NCBI GenBank assembly: GCA_028641055.1
Contig: CM054061.1
Span: 119,727,186 to 119,791,185 of the forward strand
DNA from: Alopecurus myosuroides
Lineage: Eukaryota; Streptophyta; Magnoliopsida; Poales; Poaceae
Length of the DNA stretch: 64,000 nt
Reading direction: 5' to 3'
The translations under genes were made by a program, and so were the position numbers. Shown here in pieces: positions 24,884-35,100 of this stretch (position 1 is its first letter; every line of letters begins with the position of its first letter). Below the pieces are notes generated by a model. That model saw nothing but the letters and a program-made list of their open reading frames with translations. It had not been told where the DNA came from and searched no databases.

Positions 24884-25731
24884 TTATACATGCTTATAAA
24901 AGTCATCGTCGGTGGACGCATGGAACTCTCCTTTCTTCTGGATGACATGCCTAAGGAAAAATCCTGCTATTTCCTCTTGAATTGGTCGGAAGCGAGCTTC
25001 TGGAGTAAGCGCCCTCCGCAAGTTATTGAGACCGTTCCGCGTTTGCTCGTCCTTCTTCCTCTCAGATATTTCTTTCCGTATGTTCTCACAGACATAGTAT
25101 CCACATAGACCGGTCCCCGGTGGCTGCTTATCCACACCTTTGAACACATTTTTAAATTTTAGCGCATCTTTGAATTCACCGACATGTTGATGTGAGAGCC
25201 GTCTCCAAACTCTACAATGCAAATAAAATTAAATGAACAAGGGAGTTATTAGCTTAGAAAATGAACAAAAGAGACCGATCGATATAGAGCGCAAATGATT
25301 GAAAAATAATTACTTTTGCATCATTTTTCTCATGTCGACCCAAAGATCTGTATTTGAATTCATAGAGTCAATGATGAAAACTATGGCCTGGTGAAGATCA
25401 ATTTTTAGCAGAATCCAGTGGTACCTGCGGACACATTAGATGCAGAGTCATGCATAATTTATCGATTGGACATACCATGCATGGAGTAAACAAAAGAGAA
25501 TGGGAACATGAGAGAAACACTCACCCAAAATGGTAAGGAAATAGAATATATCTTTTGGATTCATGCTTTTTAAAAAAATTGTACAAGTCTTTCTCCACGT
25601 CTATGGGGTGACGTTCTAACATAGTTCCATTAATGATTTGTGGGTCAATGAACCCAATATCATGGACGAGTCTTACTTTGCATTCCCAAATCTTCAATCT
25701 GCATAATAGCGTACGGAACAATATAGTTAGG

Positions 25732-25774
<43 letters not shown>

Positions 25775-28700
25775 TAGGCAAATGAAGAACGAGATGAGGT
25801 AGAAATAAATCACTTACAGAACGTAGCAACTCAGGATAGATTTGTCGAGCTCACGCATATTGAACAGTTGGAACAATTCACTCAACTCAACTGTTACAGA
25901 GTACTTTTTGGTGTGATGCTCCTCTGTATAATCCACATACACATATTCTTTGTCGGTAAAAGTTATGAAATCTTTGTACCAACGTAGCAGACTTTGCATT
26001 AGTGGTGGTAGATCCTTTTCCTTCGCAGGCTCGACGAGAGGCCCTTTCTTCACATATTTTAATGCTACATCAGCCACTGGCATATCGTCCATGTCTAAAA
26101 AGGCACGGAGAGACATACCGGCCTCGGACGCATTTTGCATGGCAGTAGCTACAGTCAATCCCATTGCTGTCACAGCATTTATGACCTCGGGGTCATGTTC
26201 CGGAGCGGCTTTCACTATGAGGGGGGATATCGATTGTTTACTCTGCATCCCGAGCTGGGCAACTTGTTTCCCGCTTTGTATCATTTTTGCTTTTTTTTTC
26301 TCCTCCTCCAATATTCCTGCTTGCTTACGAAGTTCAATATCATAGTCTTTAGGCAAATTCTTCACGGATTGGGACACTGTCGATAAAAAATCCGTAGCCC
26401 AATAGTCTACAATCGGAGGGAATACTTCCTTGGGCTCAGGCTCCTTTAGCGCCTTCAGTTTGCCCTTCCATTTCTCAACGTCAGCCTTCACGACCAATTT
26501 GGTTTCAGCATCACTAAGTTCCCAAGGCCTTGGGGTGAGAGGCTTCAGTGATGGCTCCGGTACCCGTGTGGTCTTAGGTACATAAGGGTCCGGGTTAATA
26601 GACCAAGAGCGTGTTCCCTTGCTGCCCGCCTGCTTCTGTTTCTTCGCTGGAGGAGGAATGGGGGGCGACGTCTGCTTATCCTCCGGAGGAGGAATGGGGG
26701 GCGACGTCCGCTTATCCTCCGGAGGAGGAATGGGGGGCGACGACGTCTGCTTTTCCTCCGGAGGAGGAATAGTGGGAGACGTCTGCTTTTCCTCCGGAGG
26801 AGGAATCGTGGGCGACGACTGCTTAACCACCGGAGGAGGAAGATCGGGGGACGGCGTCGAATGGCGTGAAGGAGGCGTAGGTGAACCAGCACTAGCACCA
26901 CCACCACCACCAGCACCTGCACCATCGTAGGGGGGTGGACTTGTTAGCCTTGGCGTCTCGCCTGGAAACACTATGTACTTCTTTTTCCATAGAATGAACT
27001 GGCGCTTGACATCTCCAAGTCTTCTCTCCCCTTCGGGTGTAGCTATGTCAATCTCCAGGTCCTCAAACGCTTGGACTATGTCTTCCACCGTGACACGAGC
27101 ATAGCCATATGGAATGGGGTTGTTGTGATGGAGTGCTCCAGGTGTATAGGGTAAAGCACTGCCGGTAGCCACCTTCATGGAAATGTTCCCCACGGGATAA
27201 TGCAGATCACATTCTTTCATCTCCTTTACGTCATCCACGGGGTAGTGAGGCTCCGGTGCACGACTCTCGATCATCGGTGCATTAGCACCTGCAGTCGGGG
27301 CCTCCGTGGAAGCCACGCTGCTTCTCCGCTGCTGGCTTCCGAGATCCGTTGCATGTTCTTGATGCGGCCCTGCAGCCGACGCTTTTTCTTTCTCAAGTAT
27401 TCCCGCCACGACCTTCTTCAGGTCAGAAACTTCCATTGCAAGATTCGCCAGTTCATCTGCAGCCCGGTCCGTACCTCTCCTACGGCTTCTGTAACAGTAC
27501 GGGTCACCCTCCTGGGAAAACCCTACTTTCCACGGCATTCTGCCTTTGCCTCGTATATGTCCTCCGTGTTCAGGATTTCCGAGGGCAACTGTCAGTTGGT
27601 CTCTCTCTCTGTTGAACGTGATCTTGCCCTGTTGACCTTTGGTCATTGCGTCAACAAGTTCTTTTGTGGGAGCAAACTTTTTCTGCCGGTGAACACACTC
27701 CCCTGTCTCCGGGTCTAGCGATCCCCCATGCCCGTACCACCACATTTTGGCTCTTTCGTCCCATCCCTCTGTACCTAGACGGATTCCTCTTGCCCTTAGG
27801 CCGTCCTCCATTGCCTGCCACTTAGGCGCCGAAACGCGGTATCCTCCTGGCCCCATAACATGATGGTACTGTTTCTTTTTCGCATTAGCCTTATTTTTTG
27901 CCGACATTACCTTGAAATGCTCCGATTTATGTTGCGTCACAAATTCTGTCCAATCATCTCTCAGTTTCTCATATTGTCCAGTGAAATTCGGAGTCTTGCC
28001 CTGGCTGACATATTCACGGAACAATTTTTTCTTGAAGTTCCGGAATGCTTCGGCCATCTTCTGAAGAGCGAACTCTTTGACTATCCTCCTCCTCTCACGT
28101 CCACCCGGAACGTCCTGACCGAATTCATCTTTTTTGTTGTATTCCGGAGGTAGAATGAAATGTGCAATAAGCTTTCTAAACATAATCTTTTTCGTTCTCT
28201 TGTCGACATAAGTGAAACCAACACGTGCTTTCTTTGGCTCCTTCCATTCCTGGACGGTGATCGGGACGACGTCTCTAACAATGACTCCGCATTGGTTGAT
28301 AAACTTTGTGGTGTGCTGTAGGGGCTTGCCGATTTGACTGACTGATTCGATGGTATATATTTCGGAATCTTTCATCTCCTTGGATTTGCCACGCTTTGTC
28401 ATACTAGATCCGACCGAGGGCTAAAATAAGAAAGAGAGTCGCGCGCGTTAGTCTTTGCAATTGGACCGAGGGCTAAAATAAGACCGAGGGCTAAAATATA
28501 TACCTCGCCAGAGGTGGTTGTTCTTTGCAATTGGAGATCGTCGTTTGTCGACGGTTGACCTCCGTCATCAATGTCCATTCCTTCACCTCCTTGATCATCG
28601 ACAATGTCTGTTCCTTCTTCACCTCCTTGATCATCGACAATGTCTGTTCCTCCTTCACCTTCTTGATCCTCAAGGTTCAGATAAGAAGAGATTACATCAT

Positions 28701-28788
28701 CGTCAATGTCTGTTCCTCCTCCGGCTATGATATCTAATATATAACCTTCAGCCTCCTGTTCCGCCGTCAGGTCTCTATTGTCTGCCAT
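24884..28788 (-). CDS. TnpA/Transposase_24-like protein with C-terminal Ulp1-type (C48) protease domain
   Basis: Hand-spliced from five minus-strand exons (28504-28788, 25818-28420, 25525-25698, 25314-25424, 24884-25211); all have GT/AG borders and compatible phases, giving about 1166 aa. Exon 1 is acidic with 11-residue repeats (GGEEGTDIVDD). Exon 2 holds a region like Transposase_24 (plant Ptta/En/Spm family), with WTEFV, a basic NKANAKKK segment, HVMGPGGYR and WDERAKMWW, then a Pro-rich repeat tract. The last three exons form a peptidase C48 domain: LFPYHFG, catalytic His in YHWILLKIDL, Asp in IIDSMN, and Cys in GTGLCGYYVCE preceded by a Gln. En/Spm TnpA proteins bind subterminal repeats and assist excision. 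A SUMO-protease-like role is family inference. The ATG at 28788 is the first in the exon; upstream UTR exons are likely. Confidence 0.75.
25734..25770. repeat. (TA)n microsatellite
   Basis: About 18 TA dinucleotides lie within the intron between exons 2 and 3 of the TnpA-like gene, next to the acceptor. Simple repeat only. Confidence 0.95.
26640..26870 (-). repeat. 36-bp minisatellite encoding PPPEDKQTSPPI repeats
   Basis: Six or so copies of a 36-bp unit built on 'tcctccggaggaggaat' encode the Pro-rich segment between the Transposase_24-like and Ulp1-like parts of the TnpA-like protein. Units stay in frame and vary mainly at E/D, Q/R and P/T positions. Expansion and contraction would change linker length between the DNA-binding and protease halves. 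Confidence 0.9.
28416..28500 (-). repeat. triplicated intron-acceptor motif
   Basis: The sequence 'gaccgagggctaaaata' occurs at about 28412, 28475 and 28483 on the plus strand, placing three TTTTAG|CCCTCGGTC acceptor-like sites in the short first intron (28421-28503) of the TnpA-like gene. The one used here keeps the reading frame; whether the others are used is unknown. Confidence 0.7.
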
Positions 28789-29789
28789 ATGTCACTCCTG
28801 CAGACATGCATGTAGTAAAAATTAATTAAGTATATAGGAGACTTAGCAAATATTGTCGTAGAAAGAGGGAAAACAGATTGGTAGGGTCTCTCAAATGACT
28901 TGGAGAACCCCATAGCTAGGTTGCATTTGCTTTTCTGGTCATTTTGGTATATTATACTTAATATTCTGAATTTATTGAATTAAAACTTACTTTCATTATT
29001 TTAATGAATTTAACTCAAATTCAAATATGGTCTCATTTTAAACTTTGTCAAACATGAATGATAATGATATAAACAGATAGCTTACATTTTTGTGAACATT
29101 TTGCATATTTTTCCATATTTTTTGGAATTATAAATTAAAAGTTATTTAATTTAGAAGATTTAATTATGTTCTGTAATTCCATATACAGTGGGCCCCACGT
29201 GTCATGATGACGTCATTAAAAAAACTCGTCAACACGTGGCCAGGTGACGTCACCCCTGGCGTCACACGGTGGCCGGCGGTGGCAGTTCAGGCTCTCGGGT
29301 CTCCGGCCAATCCGGACGATTCCGGCCACGGGGGAGGGAACGGAGATGGGGAGGAGGCCACTGTGGTGCTCGCCACGGGGGAGGGGACGGAGATGGGGAC
29401 GAGGCCACGGCCACTGTTGTCTCGCCGGCGGCGAATCTGGCCGCGGTAGCGAGCGCGAGGGCGGCGCGTTCTCAGTTCGTGGTCGCCGTTCGAGGGCGGC
29501 GCGTTCGCGCGTGATTCGTGGTCTCGATCCGTTCGATGGCGTTCGCGCGTTGGATCTAGGGCGACGGCGACGGCCCGCGGGGAACCTACCGGAGAGACGG
29601 CGACGGGACGGGGGCGGAGCAGGATGGAGGCGGTGTAGAGAAGGGCTCGACGACGGCGACGGCGACGGCGATGGAGACGGCGCGGTCCTCTGCGCGGGCG
29701 ACGGCGACGGGGCAGAAAGACGAGCAGGCGCCGGCGCGAGGGAAGAAGAGGGTTTGTGACTTAGAAAATTTTGGGGCAGGAAGGCATCC

Positions 29790-29985
29790 ACATATATAGT
29801 TCCAGCCTTTAGTCCCGGGTGGTGTCACGAACCGGGACTAAAGGTCCCCTGGGGTACCCTCCGCGGGCCTTTAGTCCCGGGTGGTGTCACGAACCGGGAC
29901 TAATGGTGAAAATTTTCGCGGCTTTCTCGTTCCCGCGCAGAACGAGCCTTTAGTCCCGGTTCGTGACACGAACCGCGACTAAAGG
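29790..29985 (-). promoter_or_regulatory. TATA box plus three CCCGG palindromes upstream of TnpA-like gene
   Basis: A CTATATATG box on the minus strand (29790-29799) is followed upstream by three inverted repeats, 29806-29844, 29868-29906 and 29947-29985, each with arms like CCTTTAGTCCCGG and CCGGGACTAAAGG around a TGTCACG-type centre. They match the repeats found near the element ends, the usual TnpA targets in En/Spm. Minus-strand transcription from here would cross the GC-rich block 29220-29760 into the TnpA-like gene. Confidence 0.6.
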
Positions 29986-30264
29986 TGGTTATTCGAATAG
30001 AAATAATAGATGCGTGCAACCTTAAAAATACAAATAATATATCAGAAAATTCAGAAAAATAAAACTAATTCTTTTTCCAATCTTAAAAATACAAATAATA
30101 TATCAGAAAATTCAGAAAAATAGAACTAATTCTTTTTCCAATCTTAAAAATTCCCATAGATAAAAAAGGCAGTACATAATGGCAAGAGTGGATCTAAACC
30201 TAAACGGAGAGCATAGATGCATGCATGATCTGATATCTGCTGCTAGTCATACTCCTGCCTAGGC

Positions 30265-30717
30265 CTACGACATGAGAAAATTCAGAGCCCAGGACTGGGC
30301 CTGAGGGTAGCGCAGGCGGGGGTTATCGCCGGCCCTGATGTAGTCCATGACGCTCTGTAGAGTCCGGCCGGACCACCATAGCCGACGACCGGCCTCGTGA
30401 AAGTTCCCAGGAGGCAGGCCGTCCTCCTCATACCTGGCGAGCGCCCTCTCACGCCGATTGATGAAGAAGGCATCCCAAGTATGTTGGTTATCGGGATGCC
30501 AGCTGGGATCTCTCCGCTGCTCCGGCGTGAGCTCGTTGTAGTAATGGTTCGTGATGGCCGCCCGACGTGCCACACCTTGAGGAAGAGGAGGGACCGGCAC
30601 TCCTCCGGCGCTCAGCATCCAACCGGCGGGAACACTGTAGCCGGGCGGGCAGGGGTAGTTCGAGGCGGAAAGTGCCTCGGCCTGGTTGAATGTTAGAGTG
30701 GGTACGGTAGAAGCCAT
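30265..30717 (-). CDS. 150-aa protein of unknown function in CACTA element
   Basis: The ATG at 30717 (MASTVPTLTFNQAEALS) is preferred over one at 30762, because the TATA box (30766-30778) lies so close to the latter that it would fall outside the mRNA. The protein is rich in Pro, Trp and Arg: YPCPPGYSVPAGWMLSAGGV near the N-terminus, then a probable helical middle (RRAAITNHYYNELTPEQRRD), WDAFFINRRERALARYEEDG and GRRLWWSGRTLQSVMDYIRA. The Trp/Arg-rich C-terminal half suggests an interaction or DNA-binding fold, but I recognise no named domain. It sits divergently to the AP2 gene, sharing a palindrome. I recall similar proteins in wheat near transposons, but cannot confirm this here. Confidence 0.65.
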   Translation of the reverse strand: MASTVPTLTFNQAEALSASNYPCPPGYSVPAGWMLSAGGVPVPPLPQGVARRAAITNHYYNELTPEQRRDPSWHPDNQHTWDAFFINRRERALARYEEDGLPPGNFHEAGRRLWWSGRTLQSVMDYIRAGDNPRLRYPQAQSWALNFLMS

Positions 30718-30765
30718 GAGAGAGTGGTGAGTTTGTATGTGTTTATGCCAATGGTGTGGCAATGC

Positions 30766-30829
30766 ACATATATATAGCGAGAAGAAAACATCCCTTTAGT
30801 CCCGGTTGGGGACACCAACCGGGACTAAA
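30766..30829 (-). promoter_or_regulatory. TATA box and perfect 15-bp-arm palindrome between divergent genes
   Basis: The TATA box on the minus strand (CTATATATATG, 30766-30778) serves the 150-aa gene. Fifteen bases further, a perfect inverted repeat with arms TTTAGTCCCGGTTGG (30795-30809) and CCAACCGGGACTAAA (30815-30829) surrounds a 5-base centre. It is the cleanest copy of the element's repeat and lies between the divergently transcribed 150-aa and AP2 genes. Confidence 0.7.
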
Positions 30830-30875
30830 TGGGTTAGGGTTTCGTTTGGACCAATCAGATAGAATCACACGGATC

Positions 30876-31020
30876 GTGTGTTTCTTTAAAGCGCTTCTGA
30901 GTCGTTGGATCCGGGGTGTGTTTCTTTTGAGCTGTTGTGAGCCGTTCGATCAGGGCTACGGTGTGTTTCTTTCGAGTTGTTGTGAGCCGTGGATGAGGTG
31001 GTTTCTTAACCGTTGGATCA
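30876..31020 (+). repeat. three imperfect 40-45-bp tandem repeats upstream of AP2 gene
   Basis: Units begin GTGTGTTTCTTT at 30876, 30916 and 30961 and contain a TGTGAGCCGTtgGATC-like end. A CCAAT box precedes them at 30850. They lie between the shared palindrome and a TATATATAG box at 31053-31062 and may act as upstream control elements of the AP2 gene. Confidence 0.65.
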
Positions 31021-31185
31021 AAACCCTAGCACCACTTTGTGAGCCAGAGGACCCTATATATAGCCCACCTTCATACACCGGTCAGTTCATCGAGCAAATA
31101 CAAAACATCCGGATTCGCCATCATATATACGTCCTACCGGGCATTTGGTAGGGCTGTAATGTGCAACTATTTGCTTGGTTGTGTT

Positions 31186-31283
31186 AGGGTGGCGCGTGGC
31201 GCGGGAATTGTGACGCGTGGCGCGGGAGTTGCGACGCGTGGCGCGGTAGTTTGTGACGCGTGGCCAGGAGGGCGCGGTATAAA
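31186..31283 (+). promoter_or_regulatory. ACGCGTGGCGCGG repeat array and TATA box of AP2 gene
   Basis: Four units of about 20-22 bp with core CGCGTGGCGCGG(g/t)A(g/a)TT run from 31186 to about 31267. Each is CG-rich with an ACGCGT or GCGCGT palindrome. TATAAA follows at 31278-31283, and the AP2 ATG lies 54 bp further on. Spacing of about two helical turns and position just upstream of the TATA box suggest a multi-site operator; the binding protein is unknown (CGCG boxes of CAMTA type, or the AP2 protein itself, are possibilities). Confidence 0.55.
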
Positions 31284-31336
31284 CTGTCGCGCCTCGAGCG
31301 CGTCTTCTCCTCTCCACGCACCGTCGCGCTTCCACC

Positions 31337-31987
31337 ATGCCTCCGAGGAGGAACAGCACCACCGGCTTCCGCGGCGTGCGAGCACGGCAGAACGGAATGT
31401 TCAGCGCAGATATCCGCTGGGGGGACGACCGCATCCCCCTCGGCACCTTTGCAACGGCGGCGGAGGCAGCCCGCGCCTGGGACGCGGCGGCCTGGCGCCT
31501 CAACCGCCCGCGGTCGCTGATGAACTTCAACGACTGCGACACCGTCTGGGAAGCGGAGGCCAGGGCGCCGAAGCCGCAGATCATCACTGCCGCCGACCAC
31601 CTCCACCTCCGCCACCGCGCGTTTCAGGGCCTAGTCGACGCCAGGGAAGACCGCGTCGTCCGCGAGTATTACCGGAACAACCCGGGGGAGGAGAGCGCCG
31701 ACGAGGAGCTCTGGCAGACCCGCGCGGGTCAGCGGGCGGAGCGCCGCCTCGAACGCCACCTCGCGTTAGATGCCGCTCGGGAGGCGAGGACGAGGGCGCT
31801 GCAGGAGCTTCGTCGGGCCGACCGCGCCGGCGAAGTCTGGGCCTCCGACGATCCGAGGTGGGGGCCTATCTCGGACATACCATCATGCACCTCCGACGAC
31901 GACGAGGAGGTCACGGACGAGTTCAGCGACGATGATGACCCGGAGGAGGTCACCGACGAGTTCCCCGACGACGACGGCGAGGAGTAG
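31337..31987 (+). CDS. AP2/ERF-domain protein carried by CACTA element, 216 aa
   Basis: Single-exon ORF from ATG at 31337 (54 bp after TATAAA) to TAG. Residues about 9-66 form an AP2/ERF domain: the YRG element as GFRGVRARQNG, the WG turn as IRWGDD, the RAYD element as LGTFATAAEAARAWDAAAWR, and the closing NF. The usual W of WLGTF is P here (IPLGTF). Downstream are a charged helical middle (LVDAREDRVVREYYRNN) and a strongly acidic C-terminus with DDDEEVTDEF and DDDDPEEVTDEF repeats, like an activation domain. AP2/ERF proteins are plant transcription factors binding GCC-type DNA. It lies between TNP2 and the 150-aa gene, on the opposite strand. Its GC-rich codon use differs from TNP2, fitting capture from the host. 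Domain call strong; role inferred. Confidence 0.85.
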   Translation: MPPRRNSTTGFRGVRARQNGMFSADIRWGDDRIPLGTFATAAEAARAWDAAAWRLNRPRSLMNFNDCDTVWEAEARAPKPQIITAADHLHLRHRAFQGLVDAREDRVVREYYRNNPGEESADEELWQTRAGQRAERRLERHLALDAAREARTRALQELRRADRAGEVWASDDPRWGPISDIPSCTSDDDEEVTDEFSDDDDPEEVTDEFPDDDGEE

Positions 31988-32177
31988 CTAGTGTTCGTCT
32001 GTTTTCTCTTTTTAATAAAAGAATTTGCATTCCGGCGACACTGCGGCGCGCTAGCGCGTCTGTTTTCTGTTTTTAGTAAAAGTTTGGTACAATAAATTAA
32101 TTAGAGATAATATAATTCAAAATGATCCATTAAACATGATCCATTCAACAAAGTTTGGTACAATAAATTATTACACA

Positions 32178-35100
32178 TCAATTCTTTCCTTGTGTCCCCG
32201 CTTTCTTACGATTTGGACGTATCCATGGAGCATCCTCATCATTTAACTTAATGCTTGGGTCAGAGTTCACTTTGAAGGGCGGAATTTCACCAAACATATT
32301 ATAATCTTCTGACATGTCTGTCTTGTCCTCCACTCCCACGATGTTTCTTTTCCCTGAAAGAACAATGTGACGCTTTGGATCATCGCATGATGCACTGATC
32401 GTTTTCTTATCTTTCCGTTTCCTCGGTTTGCTACTCATGTCCTTCAAATAGAAAACCTGAGCGACATCTTTGGCTAGGACGAATGGTTCGTCAAGGTAAC
32501 CAAGATTGTCGAAATCCACCATTGTCATTCCGTATTGCTCGTCCACCTTTACCCCACCTCCTGTTAGCTTGAACCATTTGCACCGGAACAAAGGGACCTT
32601 AAAATAGGGTCCGTAGTCAAGTTCCCATATCTCCTCTATGTAACCATAATATGTGACCTTTTGCCCAATCTCGGTTGCTGCATCAAAGCGGACACCACTG
32701 TTTTGGTTGGTGCTCTTTTTATCTTGGGAGATCGTGTAAAATGTATTCCCATTAATCTCGTACCCTTGGAAAGTCGTGATAGTCGAAGATGGTGTCTTGG
32801 CCAACATGTACAGCTGATCTTCAACATCATTGTCATTCATTAAATGTTTTCGCAACCAACTGCCGAAAGTCTCCATGTGGGCCTTTCTAATCCATGATTC
32901 AGGCTTCCCCGGGTTGTTCGAGCGTAAAATATTCTTGTGTTGCTCGAAGTACGGAGCCACCAAGCTCGAATTTTGCAGAACTGTGTAGTGTGCTTCAGTC
33001 ATAGAATGACCGTCCATACATATCGTTGATTTCCTTCCGATCGTGCCTCTTCCACTTAGTCTCCCCTCGTGCCGCGATTGAGGAATACCAATCGGCTTAA
33101 GGTCAGGAACATAGTCAATACAGAACTCAATTACCTCCTCATTTCCATAGCCCTTTACGATGCTTCCTTCTGGCCTAGCACGATTACGAACATATTTCTT
33201 TAATACTCCCATAAACCTCTCGAAGGGGAACATATTGTGTAGAAATACAGGACCGAGAATGGAAATCTCTTCGACTAGGTGGACCAGGAGGTGCGTCATA
33301 ATATCGAAGAAGGATGGTGGAAACAGCAACTCAAAACTGACAAGACATTGGACCACATCGTTCTGTAACCGTGGTAGATCTTCTGGACTGATTACCTTCT
33401 GAGAGATTGCATTGAGGAATGCACACAGCTTCACAATGGCTACTCGAACATTTTCCTGTAGGAGGCCCCTCAAAGCAATCGGAAGCAATTGCGTCATAAT
33501 CACGTGGCAGTCGTGAGACTTCAGGTTTTGGAACTTTTTCTCCGCCATGTTTATTATTCCCTTTATATTCGACGAGAAGCCAGACGGGACCTTCATACTG
33601 CTCAGGCATTCAAAAAAAATGACCTTCTCTTCTTTCGTAAGAGCGTAGCTGGCACGACCTTGAAACCATTCCGGATGCCGGTCATCTGGGTCTTTCAAAA
33701 GTTGTTGATCCCGCCGTGCTTCCTTTGTATCCTTTGTCTTCCCATACACGCCCAAGAAGCTTAGCAGGTTCACGCAAACATTCTTCGTAACATGCATCAC
33801 GTCGATTGCAGAGCGGACATCTAGGACTTTCCAATACTGTAGCTCCCAAAATATCGATTTCTTTTTCCACATGGGTACGTGCCCGTCAACTCCCTGCGGA
33901 ACTGATTGTCCGCCAGGACCCTTTCCAAAGATGACATTCAAATCCTTGACCATATCAAATATCTCATCTCCAGTACGTTCCGCAGGCTTCGGCCGGTGAT
34001 CTGCCTTGCCGTTGAAATGCTTGCCTTTCTTTCTTACGTTATGATTTCGGGGAAGAAATCGACGATGACCCAGGTACACGTTCTTCCTACAGTTATCCAA
34101 AAATACACTTTCAGTCTCATGTAAGCAGTGCGTGCATGCTTTGTATCCCTTATTTGACTGTCCAGAAAGGTTACTGAGAGCAGGCCAATCGTTGATGGTT
34201 ACAAAAAGCAACGCTCGTAGGTTAAATTCCTCTTCTTTGTGCTCATCCCACACAGGTACACCAGGTTTGCCCCACAATTGTAAAAGTTCATCAACTAATG
34301 GCCTTAGGTACACATCGATGTCGTTGCCGGGTTGCTTCGGACCTTGGATGAGCACTGGCATCATAATGAACTTCCGCTTCATGCACAACCAAGGAGGAAG
34401 GTTGTAGATGCATAGAGTCACGGGCCAGGTGCTATGGCTGGAGCTCTGCTCGCCAAAAGGATTCATGCCATCAGTACTTAGACCAAATCTTATGTTCCTT
34501 GCGTCAGCTGCAAAATCTTTGAACTCTCTGTCGATCTTTCTCCATTGCGTTCCATCAGCGGGGTGTCTCAACTCCCCGTCGGACTTACGGTCCTCTTTGT
34601 GCCATCGCAACAACTTGGCATGATCTTTGTTCCTGAACAGGCGTTTCAACCGAGGTATTATAGGAGCATACCACATCACCTTGGCGGGAACCCTCTTCCT
34701 GGGTTTCTCGCCCTCAACATCGTCACCAGGGTCATCCCCTCTGATCTTATAACGCAATGCAGTGCATACAGGGCATTCATTCAAATCCTCGTATGCACCG
34801 CGGTAGAGGACGCAGTCGTTAATGCATGCATGTATCTTCAGAATCTCTAAACCTAGAGGGCACACAACCTTCTTTGCTTCGTACGTACTGGTGGGCAACT
34901 CGTTATTCTTCGGAAGCATATTCTTCAAAATTTTCAGCAAATTTTCAAATGATGAGTCAGCTACACCTTCCCGTGCCTTCCATTTCAGCAAATCCAGTGT
35001 GGAGCCCAGCTTTTTCAGACTATTGTCGCATCCTGGGTACAGTGACTTCGTGTGATCCTCTAACATGCGATCCAAATTCTCCCTCTCCTTGTCAGTTTCG

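Noticed and set aside
25814..28402. 862-aa ORF taken alone as the whole TnpA-like protein
   Set aside because: It misses the in-phase acidic first exon and stops by reading into an intron; the GTAAGT donor at 25817 joins in phase to three further exons completing a protease domain.
29216..29791. 191-aa minus-strand ORF and overlapping plus-strand ORFs
   Set aside because: GC-rich DNA is open in several frames; the proteins are low-complexity Ser/Pro/Arg, and the block is better explained as 5' UTR/first exon of the TnpA-like gene.
31039..31935. 298-aa plus-strand ORF overlapping the AP2 gene in another frame
   Set aside because: It runs across the promoter repeats and the AP2 gene in a second frame, with Arg/Gly-rich low complexity; the AP2 frame has a domain and a fitting TATA box.
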